NCBI RefSeq assembly: GCF_018035235.1
Contig: NZ_WPCV01000002.1
Coordinates: 868,001-932,000 of the forward strand
Reading direction: 5' to 3'
DNA: 64,000 bases
Source of the DNA: Citrobacter sp. On2M
Lineage (GTDB): Bacteria > Pseudomonadota > Gammaproteobacteria > Enterobacterales > Enterobacteriaceae
The position numbers and the translations under genes are program-made. Under the pieces are notes generated by a model that was given only the letters and a program-made list of their open reading frames with translations, made no database searches and was not told the origin of the DNA. Numbering within the stretch: position 1 is the stretch's first letter; each line of letters starts with the position of its first letter. Shown here one piece after another: positions 1-8,886 of this stretch.

Positions 1-1195
1 CGTCATTGGTTGAAATTCGTACCGGGGTAAATTTGTTAATTATCCATAAAATCAGAAGGGTAAAAATAAAAGACCATATGCTGGTAATAAGTACAGCGGC
101 GAGTTGTTTTGCAACTTGCAAAATGCCACCACCTTCAAGCAAACCTGAAGGTCCTTTGCTATTCCATGCCTGTGATGCGAAAACACCAAGCAGGATTGAG
201 CCAGTAATTCCTCCCATACCATGTACGCCAAAAACGTCCAACGCATCATCGACATACTTTTTAACGAACAGTGCGCAGTAGTAGCAGACAAAACCGGCAA
301 CAACACCAATTAATGCGGCTGATTGAATTGAAACATACCCTGCAGCAGGAGTTATGGTGGCGAGGCCTGCGACGGCTCCTGTCAGGAAGCCAACAAACTT
401 TGGTTTACCGGTATGCATTTTCTCAATGAATAGCCATGTCGCACCGGCAAAAGCAGCAGCAATGTCGGTGGTAACAAACGCAGAGACAGTAATTGTGTTA
501 ACCTGTAATTCAGAGCCTGCGTTAAAGCCATACCAGCCAAACCACAGTAACCCCGCACCCAGAGCAATATAAGGAATGTTGTGGCTACCATCAGGCTGAA
601 TGACTCGACGCCCGACGTATAAAGCGGAAGCAAGCGCAGCGAAACCTGCTGTCGCGTGGACGACAATACCACCGGCAAAATCAACCACTCCCCATTTAGC
701 CATCACGCCCTGCGGACTCCAGACCATATGCACAAACGGGCAGTAAACGAATAATGTCCAAAGGGTAATAAAAATCAGGTACGCCTTGAATTTCACCCGT
801 CCGACAAATGCGCCAGTGATTAGCGCCGGAGTGATAATGGCAAACATCATTTGGTAAACAAAATGTACCAGGATGGGGATCCCTGCATCATTGCCGGTGA
901 ACAGCGTGTTCGCATTGATATTTTGTAAAAACGCATAGTGAAGCGGATTGCCAATAATGCCATTGAGGCTGGGACCGAAGGCCAGGGAATAACCCACGGC
1001 AAACCATAATATGGCTACCCAGCTCATAGAGACAAAACTCTGAAACATAATGGTAAGTATGCCTTTACGCTGGACTAAACCACCGTAAAAAAAAGCAAGC
1101 CCCGGTGTCATTAACATGACCAGACTGGTGCATAACAGCATAAATGCTGTATTCGCTGGATCCAGTATTTGAAATTGTACAGGTAATATTCCCAT
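1..1195 (-). CDS. Amt-family ammonium transporter, C-terminus cut by window edge
   Basis: Inner-membrane ammonium channel of the Amt/Mep/Rh family. About 398 codons are visible, reading leftward off the window, so the C-terminal end is missing. Family hallmarks are visible: FYGGLV near residue 36, the first pore histidine in VDFAGGIVVH (His180) and the second in VFGVHGMGG (His325), which form the twin-His pore pair. Many hydrophobic segments are present. It has no glnK-type PII gene on its upstream side, unlike the glnK-amtB operon; the upstream neighbours are acid chaperone genes on the same strand, about 95 bases away. It is probably a second, island-borne paralogue rather than the core amtB (inference). 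Ammonium handling next to acid resistance genes would make sense if ammonia is used for pH buffering. The family call is firm; the physiological role is inferred. Confidence 0.93.
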   Translation of the reverse strand, partial: MGILPVQFQILDPANTAFMLLCTSLVMLMTPGLAFFYGGLVQRKGILTIMFQSFVSMSWVAILWFAVGYSLAFGPSLNGIIGNPLHYAFLQNINANTLFTGNDAGIPILVHFVYQMMFAIITPALITGAFVGRVKFKAYLIFITLWTLFVYCPFVHMVWSPQGVMAKWGVVDFAGGIVVHATAGFAALASALYVGRRVIQPDGSHNIPYIALGAGLLWFGWYGFNAGSELQVNTITVSAFVTTDIAAAFAGATWLFIEKMHTGKPKFVGFLTGAVAGLATITPAAGYVSIQSAALIGVVAGFVCYYCALFVKKYVDDALDVFGVHGMGGITGSILLGVFASQAWNSKGPSGLLEGGGILQVAKQLAAVLITSIWSFIFTLLILWIINKFTPVRISTND

Positions 1196-1290
1196 ATACC
1201 CTGTGCCCCTTGCTTAAGGTTTATAAAAAGATGTGACTTGGCTATTTTCCATACAAAAGATAAATTACTACTTAATTTATTAATGGATAA

Positions 1291-1581
1291 TTACTTGTCT
1301 TTGAATGAATATAATTTTGATTGTGGGTTGTGTTTACAATATTCAATGACTTGCGGGATGCTGGTAAGGTCTGTTTCATTCAGAGAAACAGAATCACCAC
1401 CCTTATAAACCGTTTCTTCATTGAGCATCCACCATGCAACTGGAAGCATGGCCTTAGGATTCAGATTGATAAACTCCTGACAGGTCATTTTATCAGGACT
1501 GTTGTCTGCCGCATGCGTAATAGGGACGTTTAGCATAAATAAGGATAACAGGGGAGTAAGTGTGATAAGTGCGCGTTTCAT
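1291..1581 (-). CDS. hdeB: HdeB acid stress periplasmic chaperone
   Basis: Small periplasmic chaperone that protects proteins during acid shock (known for HdeB). The 96-residue product has a signal peptide (MKRALITLTP onward, cleaved near HAA) and the HdeB core MTCQEFINLNPKAMLPVAWW, with the two conserved cysteines (in MTCQEF and IEYCKHN) that form the family disulfide. The start at 1581 is chosen because GAGG lies at proper distance upstream; an ATG four codons earlier has no such site. It lies downstream of hdeA on the same strand, with a strong hairpin between them, as in a two-gene hdeAB operon. Identity is supported by close resemblance to E. coli HdeB as remembered. Confidence 0.95.
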   Translation of the reverse strand: MKRALITLTPLLSLFMLNVPITHAADNSPDKMTCQEFINLNPKAMLPVAWWMLNEETVYKGGDSVSLNETDLTSIPQVIEYCKHNPQSKLYSFKDK

Positions 1582-1616
1582 ATATAACCTCATGGTGTCT
1601 TTAATACAATTAATTT

Positions 1617-1656
1617 ACTGAAGCGGGAACTGCTGGGGTACAGTTCTCGCTTCAGT
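1617..1656 (-). repeat. Intercistronic hairpin between hdeA and hdeB
   Basis: A 16-base inverted repeat (arms 1617-1632 and 1641-1656, ACTGAAGCGGGAACTG against CAGTTCTCGCTTCAGT, only one G-T wobble) with an 8-base loop. It lies between the hdeA stop and the hdeB start. No clear T-run follows in the direction of transcription, so it is more likely an RNA-stabilising or partially attenuating hairpin than a full terminator. That would give more hdeA than hdeB mRNA (inference). Confidence 0.7.
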
Positions 1657-1690
1657 GATATCAATAAAAAAATTACTGGTGTTGGTTTAA

Positions 1691-2005
1691 TTACAGATCT
1701 TTTTTGATTTTGTCCCACTCACTGTCAGCTTTTTTCTTAAAATTGGCTTTTTTATCCTGCATACATGCCTGCACCAGTGCAGGGGTCACTGTTTCAACCC
1801 CTTTAACATCCAATACCGCGTCTTCTGGTTTGTCCTTTTTATTCAACGCTTCGGCAAAGCCAACCACTGTGGGTTGGAATGTGGTATCTGTGGCAAGAAA
1901 ATCTTCACACGTCCATTGACTGACGGGTTTGTGATTTTCTGCCGCCTGACCCAGAGCAGGGATCATGAGTAGGGACCCAACGATCATGCTTAATGTTTTA
2001 TTCAT
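1691..2005 (-). CDS. hdeA: HdeA acid stress periplasmic chaperone
   Basis: Periplasmic chaperone that unfolds and becomes active at very low pH (known for HdeA). The product is 104 residues, with a signal peptide ending near QAA and the HdeA signature WTCEDFLATD, then GFAEALNKKDKPEDAVLD and VQACMQDKKANF with the two disulfide cysteines. The lysine-rich C-terminus (KKADSEWDKIKKDL) is typical. The ATG at 2005 is preceded by GAGGTACGTTAG. It is transcribed away from hdeD, and the 262-base AT-rich region between them should carry divergent promoters. It is slightly shorter than the roughly 110-residue E. coli protein. Confidence 0.96.
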   Translation of the reverse strand: MNKTLSMIVGSLLMIPALGQAAENHKPVSQWTCEDFLATDTTFQPTVVGFAEALNKKDKPEDAVLDVKGVETVTPALVQACMQDKKANFKKKADSEWDKIKKDL

Positions 2006-2267
2006 CTAACGTACCTCGTGTATCAATTAATATCTATGGGTGAAAAGTCTGATTGCGACATTAAATATATATCCTGGAACAGCCTGGATGTCATATTTTG
2101 AATCGAATGGGGTTTTTAATATGTTCAATATTTTCTTTTGTTATTAGATAGTTGTAAGGCGTTTAAGAAGAAATCATCGGACTATATTATTAATGACGTA
2201 GTATTTATTGATGATATTTAGAATAAATTAATGTTGTCAGTAGTACTCTGACTTACAGGAGAAGCAA

Positions 2268-2837
2268 ATGTTAAATGTAACACGAGATATTCTATCTAAG
2301 CTTGACGATGATGTGCTGGTCAAACAGCGGCGGTTTCTTAAGTTCTTGGCATGCCTGATGTTCTTGGGTGGGGTGCTTTTTATCCTTTTCCCTTATGTGT
2401 CTGGAGGTGTGCTCAGTATCATTGTCGGCGGGATTTTGATGTGCAGTGGTGTAGCGTTAGCAGTGGGTATGTTTAAAAACAGGGTGCATAATTTTTGGCC
2501 AGTTGTTTCTGGGGTAGTCGTCAGTATTGCATATTTTTTGATGGGGTATTTTTTTATTACTGCACCCGAATTAGGTGTTTTTGCAATTGCAACTTTTTTG
2601 GCATGTTTATTTTGTTTTGGTGGGGTTATCCGACTGACTACCTTTTTTAAGCACAGAAAAGAGAAAAAGGTATGGTTACAGGGAGTTATCGGTATATTGG
2701 ATCTCTTTATCGCATGGTGTTTTATTACTGCCACTCCACAGGCATCAATTTATATGGTATCAATGGTGACGGGAATTGAACTTATGCTGAGCGGTATTAG
2801 TTGCGCATATATTGCTAATCAATTTCGTAAAACCTGA
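2268..2837 (+). CDS. hdeD: HdeD acid-resistance inner-membrane protein
   Basis: Integral membrane protein of the acid fitness island, linked in E. coli to acid resistance at high cell density. The 189 residues contain six hydrophobic segments in pairs (around residues 25-45, 47-68, 77-96, 101-125, 135-155 and 160-182). HNFWPVVSG and GYFFITAPELGVFAIA closely resemble E. coli HdeD. AGGAG precedes the ATG at good spacing. It diverges from hdeA as in E. coli. Its right-hand neighbour is the convergent mdtF gene. Molecular function is not established for the family. Confidence 0.94.
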   Translation: MLNVTRDILSKLDDDVLVKQRRFLKFLACLMFLGGVLFILFPYVSGGVLSIIVGGILMCSGVALAVGMFKNRVHNFWPVVSGVVVSIAYFLMGYFFITAPELGVFAIATFLACLFCFGGVIRLTTFFKHRKEKKVWLQGVIGILDLFIAWCFITATPQASIYMVSMVTGIELMLSGISCAYIANQFRKT

Positions 2838-2891
2838 AACTGAGTAGTTAGCTGTTACTATTATCTGGCCACTGGTAGTGGGGTCATTACA

Positions 2892-2917
2892 TAAAAAAAA
2901 CTGCCCTTGCGGGCAGT
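2892..2917 (-). terminator. Terminator for the gadE-fluC-mdtE-mdtF unit
   Basis: Hairpin ACTGCCC-TTGC-GGGCAGT with eight T residues following on the minus strand. It lies downstream of mdtF (minus strand) and may also limit read-through from hdeD (plus strand). Confidence 0.85.
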
Positions 2918-3052
2918 TAAAATCGGAAGCATACCAAATGTTTTCTCAGGGGATCAGTCTGCACTGATACCGGGATTATCGTAAACACTCTTGCGATATG
3001 TTGCAAAACCTCCAGTACGTATTTTTAATAAATAAATCCTAACTAACATTGT

Positions 3053-6000
3053 TTATTTTCTTATCGCTATTTTTGTAAAAAAGCGATGTACAACAATAAA
3101 GAATACGGGAACAAAGAATATCGCCAGGACCGTTGCGGCAATCATTCCGCCCATCACGCCTGTGCCTACTGCGTTTTGTGCGCCTGAACCCGCGCCGTTG
3201 CTAATGACTAATGGAAGCACACCAAGAATGAATGCCAAAGAGGTCATCAGAATCGGTCTTAAGCGCATTCTGGCTGCGTCTAATGTCGCTTCAATATCGC
3301 TTTTACCCTGTTTTTGCATAATTTCAACGGCAAATTCTACAATCAAAATCGCGTTTTTAGCCGATAACCCAATTGTTGTCAGTAGACCGACCTGAAAATA
3401 GACATCGTTGGATAACCCACGCAACCAGGTCGCTGATAAGGCGCCAACAACGCCAAGTGGAACAACCAGCATTACGGCAAAGGGAATTGACCAGCTTTCA
3501 TAGAGCGCTGCCAGACACAGAAAAACAACGACGATTGAAATAAGGTACAGCATAGGGGCCTGGTCGGTGGATAAACGCTCCTGGTACGACATTCCTGTCC
3601 AGTCATATCCGATGCCAGCTGGCAGTTTTTCGATGAGTGAGACCATAAATGCCATGGCATCTCCGGTGCTTTTTCCCGGTGCGGCTTCGCCAAGAATCTC
3701 CATTGAAGGAGAGCCGTTATAGCGTTCAAGACGCGGTGAACCATAAGTCCAATCTGTATAGGCAAATGCGCTAAACGGTACCATGTCCCCAGAAGCGTTA
3801 CGGACATACCAGCTATCAATACTTTCCGGAAGCATGCGATAAGGAATGGCTGCCTGTACGAAGACCTTTTTGACGCGTCCATTATCCAGGAAGTCGTTAA
3901 CGTAGCTGCTACCAAAAGCGGTTGAGATCGTCTGATTTATATCGTTGAGAGATACGCCCATAGATTCTGCTTTTGCCGCATTGACATGCACCCGAAACAT
4001 GGGCGTATCTTCCAGTCCATTGGGGCGAACGCCGACCACCTGTTCGGGATGCTGTTTTGCCATACCGAGGAGCTGATTTCTTGCCTGAGTGAGCTTTTGG
4101 TGACCCAAGTTGGCTTTATCTATAAGTTCCAGATCAAAACCTGAGGCCGTGCCAAGTTCCGGGACGGCGGGTAAATTGAAGGGATAAACAATAGCCTGAT
4201 TTATTGTAGCCAGACCTCTGGTGGCACGTTGAATGATCGCATTAATACCATCGGCACTTGCCGTGCGTTCAGACCAGGGTTTCAGGCTTACAAAGGCCAA
4301 CCCGTTGTTCTGACCTTGCCCGCTAAATCCAAAACCGCTGACAGTAAAGACTGATTCCACATTACTTTTTTCTTGTGTCAGGTAATAGTGGCTGACGTCT
4401 TCAAGTACTTTATTAGTTTTAACCAGCGTAGCACCCGGCGGCAGTTGGGCCATGGTCAGCAAAACGCCCTGATCCTCCTCAGGTAAAAATGAGGTCGGAA
4501 TGCGTAGAAACAGTAGCACCATAGCAATAATGATCAGTAAATACAGAATCATATATCGAGAAGTGACTCGCAGAATCTTGCGCGTACTGTCGCTGTAATG
4601 CTGGGTAAAACGCTCAAAGTGCTGGTTAAACAGTGTGAAAAAACGAGGTGCAGAATGGGAGGTATCATGATGCGCTGGTTTGAGCAGCGTGGCACATAAT
4701 GCGGGCGTTAACGATAATGCGGTTAATAAAGAAAGCGCCATGGCGGCGACAATCGTTACTGAGAATTGCCGGTATATCTCTCCGGTAGAACCGCCGAGTA
4801 GCGCCATCGGTACAAATACAGCCGACAGGACCAGCACAATCCCCAACAGCGCCCCTTGTATTTGTGACATTGATTTATGCGTAGCTTCTTTGGGGGAAAG
4901 GTGTTCCTCTGCAATCACGCGCTCAACATTTTCCACCACCACAATAGCATCATCAACGAGCAGACCAATGGCCAGGACAAGGCCAAACATTGTCAGAGTA
5001 TTGATGGTAAAGCCAGCAACGGAGAGAACGGCAAATGTGCCTAGTATGACAACCGGGACTGCTATTGTTGGAATAAGTGTTGCCCGAAAATTTTGTAAGA
5101 ATAAATACATAACAATGAAAACTAAAACAATGGCCTCAACCAGCGTTTTAACGACTTCTTGTATGGATATCTTAATGAAGGGCGTTGTGTCATAGGGATA
5201 GACGGTTTTGAGACCTGGCGGGAACCAGGGCGAAAGCCGGGCTATTTCCTCTTTGACTAACTTTGCGGTATCCAGGGCATTGGCACCTGTGGCCAACTTA
5301 ATCGCAATCCCTGCTGCAGGGTTCCCATTGTATTTTGCTACAGTGCCATAACTTTCAGCACCCAGTTCAATGTGAGCAACGTCGTTCAATGTAACGTGTG
5401 AGCCATCTTGTTGAACTTTCAGTAGAATATTTCCAAACTCCTGTGTATTTTGTAATCGGGTCTGGACGATAATTGAAGCATTCAACTGCTGGTTATTTGC
5501 CTGCGGTGCGCCGCCTAACTGTCCTCCCGATATTTGATTATTCTGTATTTTGACTTTCTGAATGACATCCTGAGGGACAAGCTGATATTGGTTGAGTTTG
5601 ACCGGATCAAGCCAAATTCGCATGGCATGCTGTGAACCAAATAGTTGAATGCTGCCCACCCCTGCGATTCTGCTAAGCGGATCTTTGATATTGGACGCAA
5701 CATAGTCGGCAATATCGTACTGGTTAAGCGCCCCATCCTCTGAAATAAATGCGGCAACCAGTAAAATATTGCTGCTGGCTTTATCAACACTAATGCCTTG
5801 CTGTTGTACTTGCTGCGGTAATGACGGCATCGCCAACTGTAATTTATTCTGCACCTGTACCTGAGCGATATCCGGGTTGGTCCCCGACTCGAACGTGAGG
5901 GTCAGGGCGGCATTGCCAGAGGCGTCGCTGGTTGAGGACATATACATTAATCCATCCAGACCATTCATATTCTGTTCAATAATCTGCGTCACCGAGTTTT

Positions 6001-6172
6001 GTACAGTCTGTGCATCGGCTCCTGGGTATGATGCGCTGATAGTTACCGCTGGTGGGGCAATGTTGGGGTATTGAGCAATGGGCAACTGAGTAATAGCAAT
6101 GACGCCGCTTAACATCATGATAATAGCAAGAACCCAGGCGAAGACCGGGCGCTCAATAAAAAAATTAGCCAT
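3053..6172 (-). CDS. mdtF: RND multidrug efflux transporter MdtF
   Basis: Proton-driven inner-membrane pump of the HAE1 RND family (AcrB-like); it works with MdtE and an outer-membrane channel (TolC in E. coli). The 1039 residues match full family length. Visible features: N-terminal [14 protein letters not shown], proton-relay aspartates in [12 protein letters not shown] near residue 407, the FLPEEDQG loop, and the [14 protein letters not shown] segment carrying the relay lysine. It could be called AcrB-like from sequence alone; the name MdtF rests on its place next to mdtE and gadE and on better resemblance to E. coli MdtF as remembered. mdtE lies 24 bases upstream on the same strand. Confidence 0.93.
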   Translation of the reverse strand: MANFFIERPVFAWVLAIIMMLSGVIAITQLPIAQYPNIAPPAVTISASYPGADAQTVQNSVTQIIEQNMNGLDGLMYMSSTSDASGNAALTLTFESGTNPDIAQVQVQNKLQLAMPSLPQQVQQQGISVDKASSNILLVAAFISEDGALNQYDIADYVASNIKDPLSRIAGVGSIQLFGSQHAMRIWLDPVKLNQYQLVPQDVIQKVKIQNNQISGGQLGGAPQANNQQLNASIIVQTRLQNTQEFGNILLKVQQDGSHVTLNDVAHIELGAESYGTVAKYNGNPAAGIAIKLATGANALDTAKLVKEEIARLSPWFPPGLKTVYPYDTTPFIKISIQEVVKTLVEAIVLVFIVMYLFLQNFRATLIPTIAVPVVILGTFAVLSVAGFTINTLTMFGLVLAIGLLVDDAIVVVENVERVIAEEHLSPKEATHKSMSQIQGALLGIVLVLSAVFVPMALLGGSTGEIYRQFSVTIVAAMALSLLTALSLTPALCATLLKPAHHDTSHSAPRFFTLFNQHFERFTQHYSDSTRKILRVTSRYMILYLLIIIAMVLLFLRIPTSFLPEEDQGVLLTMAQLPPGATLVKTNKVLEDVSHYYLTQEKSNVESVFTVSGFGFSGQGQNNGLAFVSLKPWSERTASADGINAIIQRATRGLATINQAIVYPFNLPAVPELGTASGFDLELIDKANLGHQKLTQARNQLLGMAKQHPEQVVGVRPNGLEDTPMFRVHVNAAKAESMGVSLNDINQTISTAFGSSYVNDFLDNGRVKKVFVQAAIPYRMLPESIDSWYVRNASGDMVPFSAFAYTDWTYGSPRLERYNGSPSMEILGEAAPGKSTGDAMAFMVSLIEKLPAGIGYDWTGMSYQERLSTDQAPMLYLISIVVVFLCLAALYESWSIPFAVMLVVPLGVVGALSATWLRGLSNDVYFQVGLLTTIGLSAKNAILIVEFAVEIMQKQGKSDIEATLDAARMRLRPILMTSLAFILGVLPLVISNGAGSGAQNAVGTGVMGGMIAATVLAIFFVPVFFIVVHRFFTKIAIRK

Positions 6173-6196
6173 AGAAAAAACTCCTGTTACCCGGCC

Positions 6197-7351
6197 TTAC
6201 TGAGGTAAAGGGGGATTTGAATCTAAAGGGGAGGGGAGAGCATGAGCTTTAATGCCAGGCCGAATCTGTTGGAGCCCAGAAATAATGACCCTATCGCCAG
6301 GGTGCAAACCGGAAGTTACCAGCCACTTATCTCCTATTGCTTTAGTGGCAATAATTTCACGCGACTGGACGATGTTTTCCGGATCAAGAATAAGCGTTGT
6401 GGCTTTGCCGCTGGCATTGCGAGTTACCGCTTCTTGTGGAACCAACAATACATTGCGCTGGATACCCTCACTGAGCACGGCAGTGACGTACATGCCAGGT
6501 AATAGCGTGTTATCTGGATTAGGAAAAATTGCTCTGAGCGTAACAGACCCCGTTGTTTCATCCACTGTGAGGTCGGAAAACTGTAATTTCCCTGTGTGAG
6601 CATATTGCTTACCGTTATCAAACTCTAATATGGCCGTTGCCTGGCCCTGGCTTTGCTCTATTATGCCTTGCTCCATGTCTGTTTTTAGCCGGAGAAAATC
6701 ATTGGCGGACTGGGTAACATCCACGTATATAGGATCAAGACGTTGAACTGTGACCAGTGCTTGCCCCTGATTGGCGGTGACAAGTGCGCCGATGGTGACA
6801 GTTGATTTGCCGCTTAATCCACTCAGCGGCGAGGTGACGCTGGCATAGTTCAGGTTGATTCTGGCACTTTCAACCGCCGCTTTCGCCACTTGCAGGTTTG
6901 CCTGCGCTTCCTTCGCGTTAGTCTGGGCCTCGTCGTAGTCTTGTTGGCTGACATAATGTGATTTAAGCAGTGACGTAAAACGATTCAACGTTAAGCGGCT
7001 GTTATCTGCTGCTGATTGAGCCTTAGCCAGACTTCCCTTCGCCCGATCCAGTTCTACCAGTAAAGGGGCAGGGTCAATCTGGTACAGCGGTTCTCCGGCA
7101 TTAACCGTGCTGCCTTCTTTAAACTGACGGCTGAGAATAATCCCCCCAACCTGCGGACGTATCTCAGCAACTTCATAAGGTACAATTCGCCCGGGTAATT
7201 TACTGGTGATATTCACGGATTCTTCTTTAAGCGTAATAATACCGACATCCGGTATTACGGTATGTGGCGGGGCATTCTTACTATCATCACACCCCACAAC
7301 GAATAGAATATTAACCAGGCCAATTACCGCAAATTTTCTTTTTATCTGCAT
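6197..7351 (-). CDS. mdtE: RND periplasmic adaptor lipoprotein MdtE
   Basis: Membrane-fusion protein linking MdtF to the outer-membrane channel. 384 residues from the ATG at 7351, which has GAGGG six bases upstream; the in-frame ATG at 7363 lies before that site and is rejected. The N-terminus has a lipobox ending FVVGC, so the mature protein is a lipoprotein. Adaptor hallmarks: VPYEVAEIRPQVGGII, the alpha-hairpin with KGSLAKAQSAADNSRLTLNR, and the barrel region TVDETTGSVTLRAIFPNP. It lies 36 bases downstream of fluC and 24 bases upstream of mdtF, so it should be co-transcribed from the gadE side. Confidence 0.94.
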   Translation of the reverse strand: MQIKRKFAVIGLVNILFVVGCDDSKNAPPHTVIPDVGIITLKEESVNITSKLPGRIVPYEVAEIRPQVGGIILSRQFKEGSTVNAGEPLYQIDPAPLLVELDRAKGSLAKAQSAADNSRLTLNRFTSLLKSHYVSQQDYDEAQTNAKEAQANLQVAKAAVESARINLNYASVTSPLSGLSGKSTVTIGALVTANQGQALVTVQRLDPIYVDVTQSANDFLRLKTDMEQGIIEQSQGQATAILEFDNGKQYAHTGKLQFSDLTVDETTGSVTLRAIFPNPDNTLLPGMYVTAVLSEGIQRNVLLVPQEAVTRNASGKATTLILDPENIVQSREIIATKAIGDKWLVTSGLHPGDRVIISGLQQIRPGIKAHALPSPLDSNPPLPQ

Positions 7352-7387
7352 TATATCCCTCACATATACGTTACGAAGGTTTACGGT

Positions 7388-7777
7388 TCATCGGTACCAA
7401 TAGGTAATAAATGACGCAATTAAGAAGCCGGTATACACGGCGAGTAAGGAGAACAGCACGTGAACCGCAATTTCAGTACCGGCCCAAATGTAATCTTCAT
7501 TTTGCAAATGCGAAAATACCTCCTCTGAAAAAGTAGAGAATGTCGATAAACCACCACATAGCCCTGTGGTGACCATCAGCTTCACTGCCGGAGAAAATGA
7601 TGTTAGTCGGGTAAAAAAAACTGTAGCAAATCCAATAATGAATCCGGCAATTATATTTGAAACGAGCGTTCCGGGGGGTAATAAAGGGAATAGTGCATTC
7701 AATCGCTGGGAAATGCCCCAACGTAAAGCACTACCGACACCACCACCAACCATAATGGCAATTAAAGATGCGAGCAT
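7388..7777 (-). CDS. fluC: Fluoride channel FluC (CrcB)
   Basis: Dual-topology fluoride exporter of the CrcB/Fluc family, normal length (129 residues), four hydrophobic segments. Family motifs: GGGVGSALRWGISQRL at the N-terminus, GTLVSNIIAGFIIGF in the second segment, and GLCGGLSTFSTFSEE, the pore and sodium-site region. The gene sits between gadE (48 bases upstream) and mdtE (36 bases downstream), where E. coli has mdtE directly. No fluoride riboswitch is visible in the short gap, so it is probably expressed with gadE. HF enters cells at low pH, so the location makes functional sense (inference). It may be a second copy besides a core crcB. Confidence 0.93.
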   Translation of the reverse strand: MLASLIAIMVGGGVGSALRWGISQRLNALFPLLPPGTLVSNIIAGFIIGFATVFFTRLTSFSPAVKLMVTTGLCGGLSTFSTFSEEVFSHLQNEDYIWAGTEIAVHVLFSLLAVYTGFLIASFITYWYR

Positions 7778-7825
7778 AAAACCTTCTTTTCTAATGGATG
7801 TTTTTGAATGTCAATCACTTGTATG

Positions 7826-8356
7826 CTAAAAATAAGGTGATATCTTCAGGGTAACAAGATCGCTTATTCTTCTAAGTTTTAGCTTGAGCATGATATTAAA
7901 TTTTTGAATGCGCATTGTTTGCTCTGAAATGTTCAGGGACTGAGTGATTTCATGTATGTTATGTTGGTTAATTATGGAGTTGACAAGTTTAAGTTGGTTG
8001 TGCGAGAGTGCCACGTTAGGTTTTTGATATGAAATTTTTTCATCTATGATGAGGGAGAGTAAATTTAATATCTGCTCTTTTCTGCTTACGAACAGTAAAG
8101 GCGACTGGCTTTTTAATTTGCTAATGTGAAAGGGGGCCAGGATGATGATCCTTTCAACATTGATGTCATTGAGTAGCTTGACCGTAGTTTCATCAATAAT
8201 ATTATTATGATAAGTGTCAATAATGATTTTTACATCGTGATCCAGATCATTAAAGTTAATGTCTGAAAGTTGATTGATTTTGATGGTTTTTTCCTTTTCC
8301 TGTAGGTTAAAAACACCCTGGAAAAGGAAAAAATCCTTTGTGATAATGAAAATCAT
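7826..8356 (-). CDS. gadE: GadE, LuxR-type activator of acid resistance
   Basis: Central transcriptional activator of glutamate-dependent acid resistance; in E. coli it works as a heterodimer with RcsB and binds the GAD box. 176 residues, equal to the family. The N-terminal part (MIFIITKDFFLFQG) resembles E. coli GadE, IIDTYHNNIIDE and IIILAPFHISKLKSQSPL are strongly GadE-like, and the C-terminal HTH (ITQSLNISEQTMRIQKFNIM) is of LuxR type. AAAGGAG precedes the ATG. The long AT-rich upstream region with repeated TAATCCT motifs fits complex and auto-regulation. gadA, gadB, gadX and gadW are not in this window. Confidence 0.93.
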   Translation of the reverse strand: MIFIITKDFFLFQGVFNLQEKEKTIKINQLSDINFNDLDHDVKIIIDTYHNNIIDETTVKLLNDINVERIIILAPFHISKLKSQSPLLFVSRKEQILNLLSLIIDEKISYQKPNVALSHNQLKLVNSIINQHNIHEITQSLNISEQTMRIQKFNIMLKLKLRRISDLVTLKISPYF

Positions 8357-8667
8357 AAAAATGCTCCTTTGGTGCAGATGTCTAGTTATAATGTTTGTAG
8401 AAAACAGAGTTTTAACATTGGTGATCGAGTTTGATGTGTAGGGGTAATTATCCCGTGTTATGCTTAGATAATAATATAAACATAATCTATTTTTATGATT
8501 TATCCAGAGATGTACCTATATAATAATCCTAAGTAAAATTCTTAATCCTGAAAAATATATAGTTTTTTGTTTTTAGTATAAGAATAATCCTGGTGTTACA
8601 AATACTCCTTAGGTATTACTATGAGATATTATGTTTTATCTTATCCAGGATTAATTTATATAAGAGT

Positions 8668-8778
8668 AACTTGTTGTGTATCTGCCAGAGTATTAGGATT
8701 ACTATGTCACTTGTATTGGTGACAAACTCGAGACTCCTTTACAGACTTTTGCTGGCGATGGATTCGCCAGCTTTTTTT
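8668..8778 (+). ncRNA. Candidate small RNA between gadE and slp
   Basis: No protein gene ends here on the plus strand, yet a strong plus-strand intrinsic terminator does (GCTGGCGA-TGGAT-TCGCCAGC followed by seven T, 8751-8778). Upstream is a perfect 6-base-pair hairpin TGTCAC-TTGTATTG-GTGACA (8705-8724), then an unpaired stretch with CTCCTTT (8734-8740), complementary to Shine-Dalgarno sequences such as AAAGGAG before gadE. The pattern (hairpin, single-stranded seed, terminator with U-tail) is that of an Hfq-dependent small RNA. The 5' end is a guess placed after a TATATAA element near 8655. I do not recognise it as GadY, ArrS or another named RNA. Confidence 0.45.
8751..8778 (+). terminator. 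Intrinsic terminator, plus strand, orphan
   Basis: Eight-base-pair perfect stem GCTGGCGA/TCGCCAGC with a 5-base loop and seven T residues. It terminates the candidate small RNA, since no plus-strand coding gene precedes it. Confidence 0.85.
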
Positions 8779-8886
8779 ATTCATCTTTAACAAGATAATT
8801 AACGGATGATTACTGATAATGCCCGGAAACGTGGGCCATCCAGGCATTGAATGGAGACGAGGTTATGAAGGGGGAGGTACCGAAAC

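Larger units (their letters stand above)
8357..8886. promoter_or_regulatory. gadE-slp intergenic region with TAATCCT motif cluster
   Basis: 530 AT-rich bases without a convincing protein gene. On the plus strand TAATCCT occurs at 8524-8530, 8543-8549 and 8585-8591, and the inverse TTAGGATTA at 8693-8701. TTAGGATT is the left half of the E. coli GAD box (TTAGGATTTTGTTATTTAAA, from memory), so these are candidate GadE or GadE-RcsB sites in the gadE promoter. A small RNA candidate lies at the slp end. The exact promoter positions cannot be fixed from sequence alone. Confidence 0.55.

Noticed and set aside
7778-7825. Fluoride riboswitch before fluC
   Set aside because: The gap is only 48 bases and shows none of the conserved crcB-motif elements I know.
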